From Dysgonamonadaceae bacterium (GTDB taxonomy: Bacteria > Bacteroidota > Bacteroidia > Bacteroidales > Azobacteroidaceae): a stretch of 18,657 nt of DNA. The translations under genes were made by a program, and so were the position numbers. Shown here in pieces: positions 1-7,165 of this stretch. The notes under the pieces are model-generated. The model ran no database searches and was not told the origin of the DNA. It saw only the letters and a list, made by a program, of their open reading frames with translations. Every line of letters starts with the position of its first letter. Position 1 is the stretch's first letter. Location of the stretch: the NCBI GenBank assembly GCA_031284225.1, contig JAITAH010000005.1, forward strand, positions 1 through 18,657, read 5' to 3'.

Positions 1-6
1 AGGAAA
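1..6 (+). promoter_or_regulatory. Ribosome binding site deciding the tsf start
   Basis: AGGAAA lies six bases before the ATG at 13. It is a recognisable Shine-Dalgarno-like sequence, uncommon among the genes here, and favours ATG 13 over the in-frame TTG at 7 and the ATG at 25. It sits at the window edge, so bases further upstream are not visible. Confidence 0.6.
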
Positions 7-12
7 TTGATT

Positions 13-837
13 ATGGCAGTTACAATGGCAGATATCCAGCACTTGCGCAAAATGACCGGCGCAGGCATGATGGACTGTAAAAATGCACTGAACGAAGCAG
101 ACAATAATTTCGATACCGCGGTAGAAATCATCCGTAAAAAAGGACAGGCGGTAGCCGCTAAACGCGAAGACCGCGAAGCATCCGAAGGGTGCGTACTGGC
201 GGCAACTAACGGCGAATTTGCCGCCATCGTGGCCGTAAAATGCGAAACCGATTTTGTAGCCAAAGGTCCGGATTTCATCGCCATGGTCCGGAAAATTCTG
301 GACGCAGCGCTGGAAAAACAACCGCAAACGGTCGAAGCCCTCGCCGAATTATCTATAGATGGCCGCAAGGTGCAGGAACTGATTACCGACCGCATCGGCG
401 TTACCGGCGAAAAAATGGAACTGGGCGCTTATGCCTTTTTATCCGCGTCCGCTACCATCGCCTACATTCATCCGGGAAATAAACTGGCAACAATTGCCGG
501 TTTCAATCAGGCGGGAGTGGAACTTCAGGTGGCGAAAGACGTAGCGATGCAAATCGCCGCCATGAACCCGATTAGCGTGGATAAAGACACCGTTCCGGCC
601 GAAATCGTAGAACGTGAAAAGAAAATCGCCCGCGAAAAAGCCATCGAACAGGGAAAACCGGAAAATATTCTCGACCGCATTGCCGAAGGCGCTTTGCAAA
701 AATATTACAAAGATTATACTTTGCTTGCTCAGGATTTCGTGAAAGAACCTAAAATCACGATCAACGATTACTTGAAAAAGCAAAACAAGGATTTGACGGT
801 TACCGGATTCCGGCGCGTCAACCTGAATGTAGAATGA
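13..837 (+). CDS. tsf: Elongation factor Ts
   Basis: This is translation elongation factor Ts, the cytoplasmic guanine-nucleotide exchange factor that recycles EF-Tu from GDP to GTP. The 274-residue product starts with a UBA-like N-terminal module, including the family motif LRKMTGAGMMDCKNAL at residues 11-26. The EF-Tu-contacting TDFV motif is at residues 79-82. The core and C-terminal dimerisation regions follow, and the length is normal for Bacteroidales. The ATG at 13 is chosen because it follows AGGAAA at the right spacing and gives the usual MAVTMADI-type N-terminus. In most bacteria tsf follows rpsB in one transcript, so rpsB probably lies just left of the window (inference). A strong terminator follows 25 bases after the stop, so this is the last gene of its unit. 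Confidence 0.97.
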   Translation: MAVTMADIQHLRKMTGAGMMDCKNALNEADNNFDTAVEIIRKKGQAVAAKREDREASEGCVLAATNGEFAAIVAVKCETDFVAKGPDFIAMVRKILDAALEKQPQTVEALAELSIDGRKVQELITDRIGVTGEKMELGAYAFLSASATIAYIHPGNKLATIAGFNQAGVELQVAKDVAMQIAAMNPISVDKDTVPAEIVEREKKIAREKAIEQGKPENILDRIAEGALQKYYKDYTLLAQDFVKEPKITINDYLKKQNKDLTVTGFRRVNLNVE

Positions 838-862
838 TACTCTCTCTATCTATATGTGTGGG

Positions 863-898
863 GAAGGTCTTCTGTGGTTAGAAGGCCTTCTCTTTTTT
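863..898 (+). terminator. Rho-independent terminator after tsf
   Basis: An 11-base-pair stem (GAAGGTCTTCT with AGAAGGCCTTC, one G-U pair) encloses a six-base loop GTGGTT. It is followed directly by TCTTTTTT. Its position just after the tsf stop fits transcription termination of the putative rpsB-tsf unit. Confidence 0.9.
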
Positions 899-977
899 AT
901 TTTATCAACTTTTTCGGCGTAAATATTGTTCTTATGAATAATAGAACACGTTCGAAAACATTTAAAAAGAAAAAGCA

Positions 978-1415
978 ATGAAACGAATGGTATTGTATGC
1001 AATGATCGCCGTTCTGGCCGGCAGCTTGTATTCCTGCAAAAGCAGTCGACAACCGGAACAGCCGAAAGCGGAAACCGCTTCAGACGGATTAAGGGATAAA
1101 CAATGGAAGTTAGTCGAAATTCAGGGACGTCCGGTTACCGCGTCCGAAGCTCATATTCTATTCAATGTCGATGGAACGGTGAGCGGCAGTCTGGGTTGTA
1201 ATACTTTCTACGGGAATTATACGGCTCTACAAGAATCGCGCATCCGTTTTTCCAATTTAAGCAACACCCTGAAAATGTGCATGGATATGACGGTCGAAGA
1301 CGATCTGAAACGAGCGCTGGAAATCGCCGACAGCTATCAGTTAACCGACCGTCAACTCATACTGACCCGGGCGCGGATGGCTCCCCTGGCGCGGTTTGAA
1401 GTTGTTTCCAAATAA
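978..1415 (+). CDS. META-domain (HslJ-like) lipoprotein
   Basis: This is a small 145-residue predicted lipoprotein. Residues 1-20 form a short signal peptide ending in a lipobox LYSC, which would lipidate Cys20. A short polar linker follows, then one META/HslJ domain from about residue 40 to the end. The domain carries the family's typical LRDKQWKLVEIQG opening, a GSLGCNTFYGNY segment and a late MCMD stretch. HslJ in E. coli is a heat-inducible envelope protein linked to novobiocin resistance, but the biochemical role of META domains is not established, so no reaction is assigned. The gene stands alone after the tsf terminator. Its 3' end faces uvrB with only three bases between the stops and no visible terminator. 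No convincing -7 element was seen upstream. Confidence 0.88.
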   Translation: MKRMVLYAMIAVLAGSLYSCKSSRQPEQPKAETASDGLRDKQWKLVEIQGRPVTASEAHILFNVDGTVSGSLGCNTFYGNYTALQESRIRFSNLSNTLKMCMDMTVEDDLKRALEIADSYQLTDRQLILTRARMAPLARFEVVSK

Positions 1416-1418
1416 AAA

Positions 1419-3431
1419 TTATTGTTTCAGCAGTTCTTCCAGTTTCAATAACTCGTCGCGATAGTGGGCGGCTTCCAGAAATTCCAGGTTTTTGGAAGCC
1501 TCCATCATGCGTTTGCGGGTTTGTTCGATGGCTTTTTTAAGCTGATTTTTGTCCATCTTTTTCACTACGGGGTCGGCGGCAATCAGGATGTTGGCCGGCA
1601 GTTCGAGATAGGCGGCGCTTTCTGCCGGCGTTTTACCGGCCAGCAGCGAAGACGATTGCAGGCTTTTCCGGATTTGTTGCGGGGTAATGCCGTGCTGTTC
1701 GTTGTAAAGCAACTGTTTTTCTCGCCGGCGGTTGGTTTCGTTTAAGGTTTTTTGCATGCTGTCCGTTATTTTATCCGCATAGAAAATCACTTTCCCATTA
1801 ATATTCCGGGCGGCGCGGCCGGCGGTTTGCGTGAGGGAACGATGCGAACGCAGGAAACCTTCTTTGTCCGCATCCAAAATGGCAACCAGGGAAACTTCGG
1901 GGAGGTCCAAACCCTCGCGCAGCAGATTAACGCCAATCAGGACGTCGAAAACGCCTTGTCGGAGTTTTTCCATAATTTCTATCCGTTCCAGCGTATCGAC
2001 ATCGGAATGGATATAAGCCGTTTGGATATTCATGCGCGTAAAATAGGCGTTCAATTCTTCGGCCATTCGTTTGGTGAGCGTAGTTACCAGCGTTCGCTCG
2101 TTTTTTTCCGCCCGCAGATGGATTTCTTCCATCAAATCGTCGATTTGGTTCAGGCTGGGGCGCACTTCAATCACGGGGTCTAACAAGCCGGTAGGACGAA
2201 CGACCTGTTCGGTAACCACTCCTTCGCACATTTCCAGTTCAAAATCGGCAGGCGTAGCGCTCACAAAGATTTTTTGCGGCGTAAGGGCTTCAAATTCATC
2301 GAAAGTGAGCGGGCGATTGTCGATGGCGGCAGGCAACCGGAAACCGTATTCCACGAGATTGATTTTGCGGGAATGGTCGCCCCCGTACATGGCGCGGATT
2401 TGCGGAACGGTTACGTGGCTTTCGTCAATCACCGTAAGAAAATCTTTGGGGAAATAATCAATCAGGCAAAAAGGCCGGCTGCCGGCGGGACGTCCGTCAA
2501 AATAACGTGAATAATTTTCGATTCCGGAGCAGTAACCCAATTCCCGAATCATTTCCAAATCGTAAGTTACCCGTTCGTAGAGACGTTTTGCTTCTTCCAT
2601 TTTCCCCTGGGAATTAAAGAAGTTTACCCGTTCGCCCAAATCTACGCTGATTTCCTGTACGGCCAAATGGATTCGTTCCTGAGTAGTAACAAAAATATTT
2701 GCCGGATAAATATCGTATTGTTCAAAATTTTCCAAAGACCGGTTGGTAAGCGGATCGATCGTATATATTTCTTCAATTTCGTCGCCCCAAAACAGTACGC
2801 GTACCACGAGATCAATGTAAGAAAGGAAAATATCTACCGTATCGCCATTGACCCGGAATTTGCCCCGCGTAAATTCGATCTGGTTGCGAGAATAAAGACT
2901 TGCCACCAGTCGATGCAAGAACTGATTCCGCGGGAAAGCCATTCCCCGCCGGATAGAAACCACATTTTCCCGAAAATCTTCCGGATTACCGATGCCGTAC
3001 AAACAGGAAACGGACGAAACGATAATCACATCTTTTCGTCCCGAAAGCAAGGCAGACAGGGCAGAAAGACGCAAACGGTCGATTTCGTCGTTGATCGAAA
3101 AATCTTTTTCAATATAGATGTTCGAGGAGGGGATATACGCTTCCGGCTGGTAGTAATCGTAGTACGAAACATAATATTCTACGGCGCTTTGCGGAAAGAA
3201 AGCTTTAAATTCGCTGTACAACTGGGCGGCCAACGTTTTGTTGTGGCTCAAAATTAATGCCGGTTTCTTCGCCTCGCGGATAACATTGGCAATGGTAAAG
3301 GTTTTTCCCGAACCGGTTACCCCCAGCAATGTTTGGTACGGTAAATTTTGCTGTATTCCTTCCGTCAATTCCCGGATTGCTTGAGGCTGATCGCCCGTTG
3401 GCCGGTAATCGGAGATTAATTCGTAGTCCAA
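1419..3431 (-). CDS. uvrB: UvrABC excinuclease subunit B
   Basis: UvrB is the damage-verification helicase-like subunit of nucleotide excision repair. It is loaded by UvrA and recruits UvrC for incision. The 670-residue product is full length. The Walker A motif GVTGSGKT is at residues 37-44 and the beta-hairpin that probes damage, including YYDYYQPEAYIP, is at about 90-101. A DESH Walker B box lies near residue 338, with helicase motifs such as SATP and QTAGRAARN downstream. The C-terminal UVR motif that binds UvrC occupies roughly 630-670. The start codon is TTG at 3431, which gives the family N-terminus MDYELISDYRPTGDQPQAI; no nearby ATG would. It begins one base after the TAA of the upstream TPR gene, so translational coupling within one minus-strand transcript is likely. 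Confidence 0.97.
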   Translation of the reverse strand: MDYELISDYRPTGDQPQAIRELTEGIQQNLPYQTLLGVTGSGKTFTIANVIREAKKPALILSHNKTLAAQLYSEFKAFFPQSAVEYYVSYYDYYQPEAYIPSSNIYIEKDFSINDEIDRLRLSALSALLSGRKDVIIVSSVSCLYGIGNPEDFRENVVSIRRGMAFPRNQFLHRLVASLYSRNQIEFTRGKFRVNGDTVDIFLSYIDLVVRVLFWGDEIEEIYTIDPLTNRSLENFEQYDIYPANIFVTTQERIHLAVQEISVDLGERVNFFNSQGKMEEAKRLYERVTYDLEMIRELGYCSGIENYSRYFDGRPAGSRPFCLIDYFPKDFLTVIDESHVTVPQIRAMYGGDHSRKINLVEYGFRLPAAIDNRPLTFDEFEALTPQKIFVSATPADFELEMCEGVVTEQVVRPTGLLDPVIEVRPSLNQIDDLMEEIHLRAEKNERTLVTTLTKRMAEELNAYFTRMNIQTAYIHSDVDTLERIEIMEKLRQGVFDVLIGVNLLREGLDLPEVSLVAILDADKEGFLRSHRSLTQTAGRAARNINGKVIFYADKITDSMQKTLNETNRRREKQLLYNEQHGITPQQIRKSLQSSSLLAGKTPAESAAYLELPANILIAADPVVKKMDKNQLKKAIEQTRKRMMEASKNLEFLEAAHYRDELLKLEELLKQ

Positions 3432-3432
3432 A

Positions 3433-4131
3433 TTATTTTATCAGCGCTTTTGCGCGTTCGATGTATTTTTCGATGGAAGCGGCTTCCTGCGATTGCGGAT
3501 ATTTCGATTGGATGGTTTTATAAATTTCCAACGCTGCTTTGTAGTCGCTCAGACTTTCGTGCGCTACTGCTTCTTTTTGCAAATAAACCGGGCTTAATAG
3601 CGAATTGTTTGCCAGATTCGCCGCTTTCCGGAACGCGGAAACAGCTTCTTTCACATTTCCCAGATTCACTTCACAATCGCCGGCAGCGCCGATTACCTGA
3701 GCGGCAAACAACTGGTCTTTCCCTTTATAGCTCTTCAAGTTTTGCAAAGCGTCTTCGTAAGCGCCTAAATGGAATTGGCAGAAACCGGCGTAAGCCTTCG
3801 CCAAGTTGGCCGACGAGGTGCCGCCAAATTCATCTATTACGCCTAAGAAGCCGATATATTCGATACTGTCGCCATTCAAAGCTGTTTCCCATTGCTGGTT
3901 GGCAAAATAATTCTGACCCGGGAAAAGGGCGGCTTCCGCATTTTTTTCTCTGGGAACCAAATAGTAGTGACGGAAGACAATGATGCTGACTACAATTACA
4001 ATCACTACAATTACGCCAATTAGGATGTGTTTTAAATATTTATCTACAAACTGGTCTGTTTTTGAAAGAATTTCGCCTACACTTTTTTCGGCTTGTGTGG
4101 GTTGCTCGCTCAATTTTGTTTTCTTTGCCAT
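3433..4131 (-). CDS. Membrane-anchored tetratricopeptide repeat protein
   Basis: The 232-residue protein has a short charged cytoplasmic N-terminus and one strongly hydrophobic helix at about residues 35-54 (HILIGVIVVIVIVVSIIVF). The soluble C-terminal part has helical TPR-like repeats, for example AKAYAGFCQFHLGAYEDALQNL and a terminal YKAALEIYKTIQSKYPQSQEAAS. The layout resembles YfgM-like TPR proteins that act as envelope chaperone or assembly adaptors, but I cannot show equivalence and the function is unknown. It is the first gene of a two-gene minus-strand unit with uvrB. The link to DNA repair is probably positional rather than functional. A -7-like element lies 34 bases upstream of its ATG. 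The upstream region is shared with the divergent glycosyltransferase. Confidence 0.85.
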   Translation of the reverse strand: MAKKTKLSEQPTQAEKSVGEILSKTDQFVDKYLKHILIGVIVVIVIVVSIIVFRHYYLVPREKNAEAALFPGQNYFANQQWETALNGDSIEYIGFLGVIDEFGGTSSANLAKAYAGFCQFHLGAYEDALQNLKSYKGKDQLFAAQVIGAAGDCEVNLGNVKEAVSAFRKAANLANNSLLSPVYLQKEAVAHESLSDYKAALEIYKTIQSKYPQSQEAASIEKYIERAKALIK

Positions 4132-4164
4132 ATAGCGTTTAATTTATTTTTTATCTATGGAGTG

Positions 4165-4172
4165 CAAAAGTA
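4165..4172 (-). promoter_or_regulatory. Bacteroidota -7 element for the TPR-uvrB unit
   Basis: Read on the minus strand this is TACTTTTG, a full match to the Bacteroidota -7 consensus TAnnTTTG, followed by CA. It is 33 bases from the TPR gene start. No clear -33 TTG was found at the expected distance, so the call rests on the -7 match and position. Confidence 0.55.
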
Positions 4173-4236
4173 CATTATTTGTAAGAATAATGAAAATTTT
4201 TTATTGTTTTTTTTACGGCATCTCCGGCAAATGAGC

Positions 4237-4244
4237 TATATTTG
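4237..4244 (+). promoter_or_regulatory. Bacteroidota -7 element abutting the glycosyltransferase start
   Basis: TATATTTG matches the -7 consensus TAnnTTTG and ends only four bases before the ATG at 4249. Taken at face value it would start the transcript at or within a few bases of the start codon. No good -33 TTG sits at the usual distance, so it could be a chance match or a weak promoter. Confidence 0.4.
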
Positions 4245-4248
4245 CGGA

Positions 4249-5334
4249 ATGAAATTTCTATTTGTTGTTCAGGGGGAAGGACGGGGACATCTAACGCAGG
4301 CAATCACGTTGCGGAATTTGTTAACGAAAAACGGGCATGAGGTAGTGTCGGTACTGGTCGGCAAAAGCAACCGGCGCGAATTGCCGGCTTTCTTTTTTGA
4401 AAACATTCAAACACCGGTGCATCGTTTCGACAGTCCGAATTTTCTTCCCGCCGCAAAAAACAAGAAAGCGAATATCTGGATGAGTTTGGCTTACAATCTT
4501 CCGAAATTTCCCCGCTATATCCGGAGCATCCGGTTCATCCGCAAGCATATCCGGCAATCGGGGGCGGAGGTTGCGGTCAATTTCTACGAAATCATGATGG
4601 GATTGACGTATGCCGTTTTTCCTGCCCGAATTCCTTATATCAGTGTTGCTCACCAATATCTTTTTCTGCATCCCGACTATTGTTTTCCGCCGAATGAAAG
4701 CAAAATAGAACTGGCGATGCTGAAATTATTTACACGCCTCACTTGCCTCCGGTCGGCACGCATATTCGCGTTGTCCATCGAACAGAAGAATCCGGTCCCC
4801 AAGAAGCGATTGACGATTGTTCCGCCTTTGATACGAAATGAAGTCCTGCAATACTCGCCGGTCCCCGGCGATTATCTGCACGGATACCTCTTGAATGTTA
4901 CTTACGCCGAAGATATTATTGCTTACCAGCAAGCTCATCCTGAAATTAAAATGCACTTTTTCTGGGACAAGAAAGCGGCTTTGGAAGAAACTGTAGTGAA
5001 CGATCATTTGTCATTTCATACGCTCAACGACAAATTGTTTATCCAATTTATGGCCGGTTGCAAGGGATACGCCACCACGGCGGGGTTCGAGTCGGTGTGC
5101 GAAGCCCTGTATCTCGGCAAACCCACACTGATGGTGCCTACTCATATCGAACAGTCGTGCAATGCCTGCGAAGCGGCGGCAGCCGGCGCCGGAATTGCTT
5201 CGTCTTTTTTCGATTTGGATGCGCTTCTTGCTTATATTCCTCGTTATCGAAGGAATGAGACTTTCCGCACGTGGATACAGCAATCGGAAGTCGTCTGGAT
5301 GCGGGAATTAAATACGGCCTTCGTCGGCGTATGA
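4249..5334 (+). CDS. Glycosyltransferase, MurG/GT1-like fold
   Basis: This 361-residue protein is predicted to be a GT-B-fold glycosyltransferase. Its N-terminus MKFLFVVQGEGRGHLTQA carries the glycine-rich GxGRGH loop (residues 9-14) seen in MurG-like and MJ1255-like enzymes. The C-terminal donor-binding half contains GCKGYATTAGFESVCEAL from about residue 270 and then GKPTLMVPTHIEQSCNA, the typical nucleotide-sugar pocket. The sugar donor and acceptor cannot be read from the sequence. No signal peptide is evident, so it is likely cytoplasmic or at the inner face of the membrane. The ATG at 4249 is preferred because upstream in-frame starts (for example 4231) only add residues that do not fit the family and lie over the promoter region. 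The last 27 bases overlap the 3' end of radC on the other strand. Confidence 0.82.
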   Translation: MKFLFVVQGEGRGHLTQAITLRNLLTKNGHEVVSVLVGKSNRRELPAFFFENIQTPVHRFDSPNFLPAAKNKKANIWMSLAYNLPKFPRYIRSIRFIRKHIRQSGAEVAVNFYEIMMGLTYAVFPARIPYISVAHQYLFLHPDYCFPPNESKIELAMLKLFTRLTCLRSARIFALSIEQKNPVPKKRLTIVPPLIRNEVLQYSPVPGDYLHGYLLNVTYAEDIIAYQQAHPEIKMHFFWDKKAALEETVVNDHLSFHTLNDKLFIQFMAGCKGYATTAGFESVCEALYLGKPTLMVPTHIEQSCNACEAAAAGAGIASSFFDLDALLAYIPRYRRNETFRTWIQQSEVVWMRELNTAFVGV

Positions 5335-6003
5335 ATAAAATTTTCCGTCGCAGACAATCACATGGTCTTTCAAATCCATATCCAGAAATTTTAAGCCTCG
5401 TTGCAATTGAACGGTTACCGCATCGTCTTCCGAACTGGGCGACGCCTGACCCGAAGGGTGATTGTGGCAAAGAATGATACTGGTAGCCAAGTGCATCAAA
5501 GCTGCTCGATAAATGATTTTGGCGTCCACGATCGTTGCGGCAATCCCTCCTTGACTGATTTTCATTTTATCAATCACTTTGGAAGCGCGGTTCAGGAACA
5601 AGACCCAAAATTCTTCGTAATACAAATCGCATAGCAAGGGGGAAAAGTATTCATACACATCCATGCTGGACAGGATTCTTTCGCTTCGCCGGACTTCTTC
5701 GGCTTTGCGGCGCTTTCCCAATTCGAGGGTGGCCACGATGCTAATCGCCTTCACTTCGCCGATTCCCTTGAATTGCATTAACTGCTTGACGGAAAGTTTT
5801 CCTAATTGGTTAATGTTGTTATTCACCGATTGCAGGATTCGTTGCGATAAATCCACAACACTTTCTTCTCTGCTTCCCGATCCGAGAATAATGGCTAACA
5901 ATTCGGTATCGCTCAACGCATAAACGCCTTTGTGGAGGAGTTTTTCACGCGGCTGGTCTTCGGGCGACCAGTCTTTGACGGACAGTTTGGCTGGATGAGT
6001 CAT
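5308..6003 (-). CDS. radC: RadC family protein (JAMM/MPN domain)
   Basis: This 231-residue protein has the standard RadC layout. An N-terminal helical region with a helix-hairpin-helix-like segment (LMQFKGIGEVKAISIVA) spans roughly residues 70-95, and a C-terminal MPN/JAMM domain follows. The metal-binding motif is H180-N-H182-P-S-G with Asp193, an HxH-x10-D arrangement, so the putative metalloprotease-like site is complete. RadC was named as a DNA-repair protein, but that role is disputed and its true function is not established. It lies 64 bases downstream of efp on the same strand, with a GC-rich hairpin in between. Its 3' end runs 27 bases into the convergent glycosyltransferase, so the two stop regions are mutually antisense. 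Confidence 0.95.
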   Translation of the reverse strand: MTHPAKLSVKDWSPEDQPREKLLHKGVYALSDTELLAIILGSGSREESVVDLSQRILQSVNNNINQLGKLSVKQLMQFKGIGEVKAISIVATLELGKRRKAEEVRRSERILSSMDVYEYFSPLLCDLYYEEFWVLFLNRASKVIDKMKISQGGIAATIVDAKIIYRAALMHLATSIILCHNHPSGQASPSSEDDAVTVQLQRGLKFLDMDLKDHVIVCDGKFYSYADEGRI

Positions 6004-6039
6004 AATTCGGTAGTAAAAGGTTTGAGCATCGGTTGAGTA

Positions 6040-6056
6040 GGCGGGTCAAGCCCGCC
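6040..6056 (-). repeat. GC-rich inverted repeat between efp and radC
   Basis: GGCGGG and CCCGCC form a perfect six-pair GC stem around the five-base loop TCAAG. There is no T-tract after it on the minus strand, the direction of efp and radC, so it is not a convincing terminator. It could be a REP-like dispersed element, an mRNA stabiliser for efp, or an attenuating structure ahead of radC. One copy cannot decide. Confidence 0.5.
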
Positions 6057-6067
6057 ATCCCGTTGTT

Positions 6068-6631
6068 TTATTTGGATCTGCCGATATAGGAACCGTCGCG
6101 GGTATCTACTTCAATTTTTTCGCCTTCGTTGATAAACAGCGGCACGCGAACCGTTGCTCCGGTTTCCACCGTAGCGGGTTTGGTGGCATTGGTAGCCGTA
6201 TCGCCTTTCAGACCCGGTTCGGTATAAGTAATAGTCAATACCACGTGCGCCGGAAGTTCGGCATACAGAATCGTTTCGGAATCGGCATGTACCACCACTT
6301 CGGCGATATCGCCTTCTTTCAGAAATTCCACTCCGGTAATGCTGTCTTTGGCAATCGAAACCTGTTCGTACGTTTCCTGATTCATGAAGTTGTAACCCAT
6401 ATCATCCCGGTACAGGAATTGGTAGGGTCGCCGCTCAATACGCACTTCGTCAACTTTGACGCCGGCATTGAATGTTCTGTCAATCACGCGACCTGTGGTT
6501 ACATTTTTCAATTTTGTTCGCACGAAAGCCGGTCCTTTTCCGGGCTTCACATGCAAAAATTCTACAATATAAAAGTATTGTCCGTCAATATCCAGACACA
6601 TACCGTTTTTGAAATCCGCTGTATTCGCCAT
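6068..6631 (-). CDS. efp: Elongation factor P
   Basis: EF-P binds the ribosome between the P and E sites and relieves stalling at consecutive prolines. The 187-residue product has the usual three beta-barrel domains: a KOW-like N-terminal domain, an OB domain, and a C-terminal OB domain ending in [12 protein letters not shown]. The tip loop of domain I reads [10 protein letters not shown], with the functional lysine at K32 flanked by a palindromic P-G-K-G-P. In Actinobacteria that loop type works with an unmodified lysine; whether this holds here is inference. No modification enzyme (EpmA, EarP or YmfI type) is encoded in the window. The gene is driven by a near-ideal Bacteroidota promoter 41 bases upstream and may be cotranscribed with radC. 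Confidence 0.97.
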   Translation of the reverse strand: MANTADFKNGMCLDIDGQYFYIVEFLHVKPGKGPAFVRTKLKNVTTGRVIDRTFNAGVKVDEVRIERRPYQFLYRDDMGYNFMNQETYEQVSIAKDSITGVEFLKEGDIAEVVVHADSETILYAELPAHVVLTITYTEPGLKGDTATNATKPATVETGATVRVPLFINEGEKIEVDTRDGSYIGRSK

Positions 6632-6671
6632 TTGTTCAATTTTAGATTCTTATTCTTTTATGATTTGCCCG

Positions 6672-6706
6672 CAAAGGTAGCTAATTTTTCTTTATTCATC
6701 CAACAA
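6672..6706 (-). promoter_or_regulatory. Housekeeping-type promoter for efp
   Basis: On the minus strand TACCTTTG (6672-6679) matches TAnnTTTG exactly. A TTG -33 box lies at 6701-6703, 21 bases upstream, with a second TTG adjacent at 6704-6706. The -7 element is 40 bases from the efp start. This is the best-formed promoter in the window. Confidence 0.75.
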
Positions 6707-6784
6707 TATTTAAGAGTTACTGCCGTTTTAAGAATATAGCTAATTTAATTTACTATTTATGCGCAAGCTATACAGCCTACGGAT

Positions 6785-7165
6785 ATGTGCATCATTGTAA
6801 CTTACCGGTGTCCGATGCGTTGCAAGATGTGTAACATTTGGGCGAATCCCACTATACAGGAAAAAGAAATTACATTAGATGAAATCCGGCGCCTTCCCAA
6901 CGTAAAATTCATTAATCTGACGGGAGGCGAACCTTTTGTTCGCGAAGATCTGGAACAAATTGTCGAAATCTGTTTTACCAAAGCGCCACGGGTAGTGATT
7001 TCCACTTCCGGCGGGTACGAAGACCGGCTCATGGCTCTCGCCCAACAATTCCCGAACATCGGCGTCCGCATCAGCACCGAAGGACTGGCCGAAAAGAACG
7101 ACGAACTACGGGGCCGTCCGGGCAGTTTTGAAAAAGCCATCCGCATCCTGAAAAAGTTTAAATAG
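6785..7165 (+). CDS. Radical SAM N-terminal fragment
   Basis: This is the 126-residue open part before the TAG. It holds the complete CX3CX2C cluster motif at residues 9-16, GGEP within LTGGEPFVRED, and the first half of the TIM-barrel core up to RILKKFK. ATG 6785 is the only in-frame ATG before the cluster, but the frame is open back to the TAA at 6746-6748 and reads QPTDMCIIVTYRC, so a non-ATG start or a frameshifted true start at ATG 6759 is possible. On its own the fragment would lack half the barrel and is unlikely to be an active enzyme. Confidence 0.55.
   Translation: MCIIVTYRCPMRCKMCNIWANPTIQEKEITLDEIRRLPNVKFINLTGGEPFVREDLEQIVEICFTKAPRVVISTSGGYEDRLMALAQQFPNIGVRISTEGLAEKNDELRGRPGSFEKAIRILKKFK

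Noticed and set aside
2667..3257. Open frame of 196 codons on the plus strand inside uvrB
   Set aside because: It is antisense to a strongly conserved, full-length UvrB and shows no recognisable protein features.
4093..4248. Extended N-terminus for the glycosyltransferase
   Set aside because: The extra 52 residues cross the divergent promoter region and part of the TPR gene start, and the family start MKFLFVVQGEGRGH fits ATG 4249.
6040..6056. Terminator of efp
   Set aside because: The stem is good but no T-tract follows on the minus strand, so it is listed only as an inverted repeat.
7163..7165. TAG as a recoded codon (pyrrolysine or reassigned code)
   Set aside because: No tRNA-Pyl or pyl genes are visible, every other complete gene ends normally with TAA or TGA, and no other gene contains an internal TAG.
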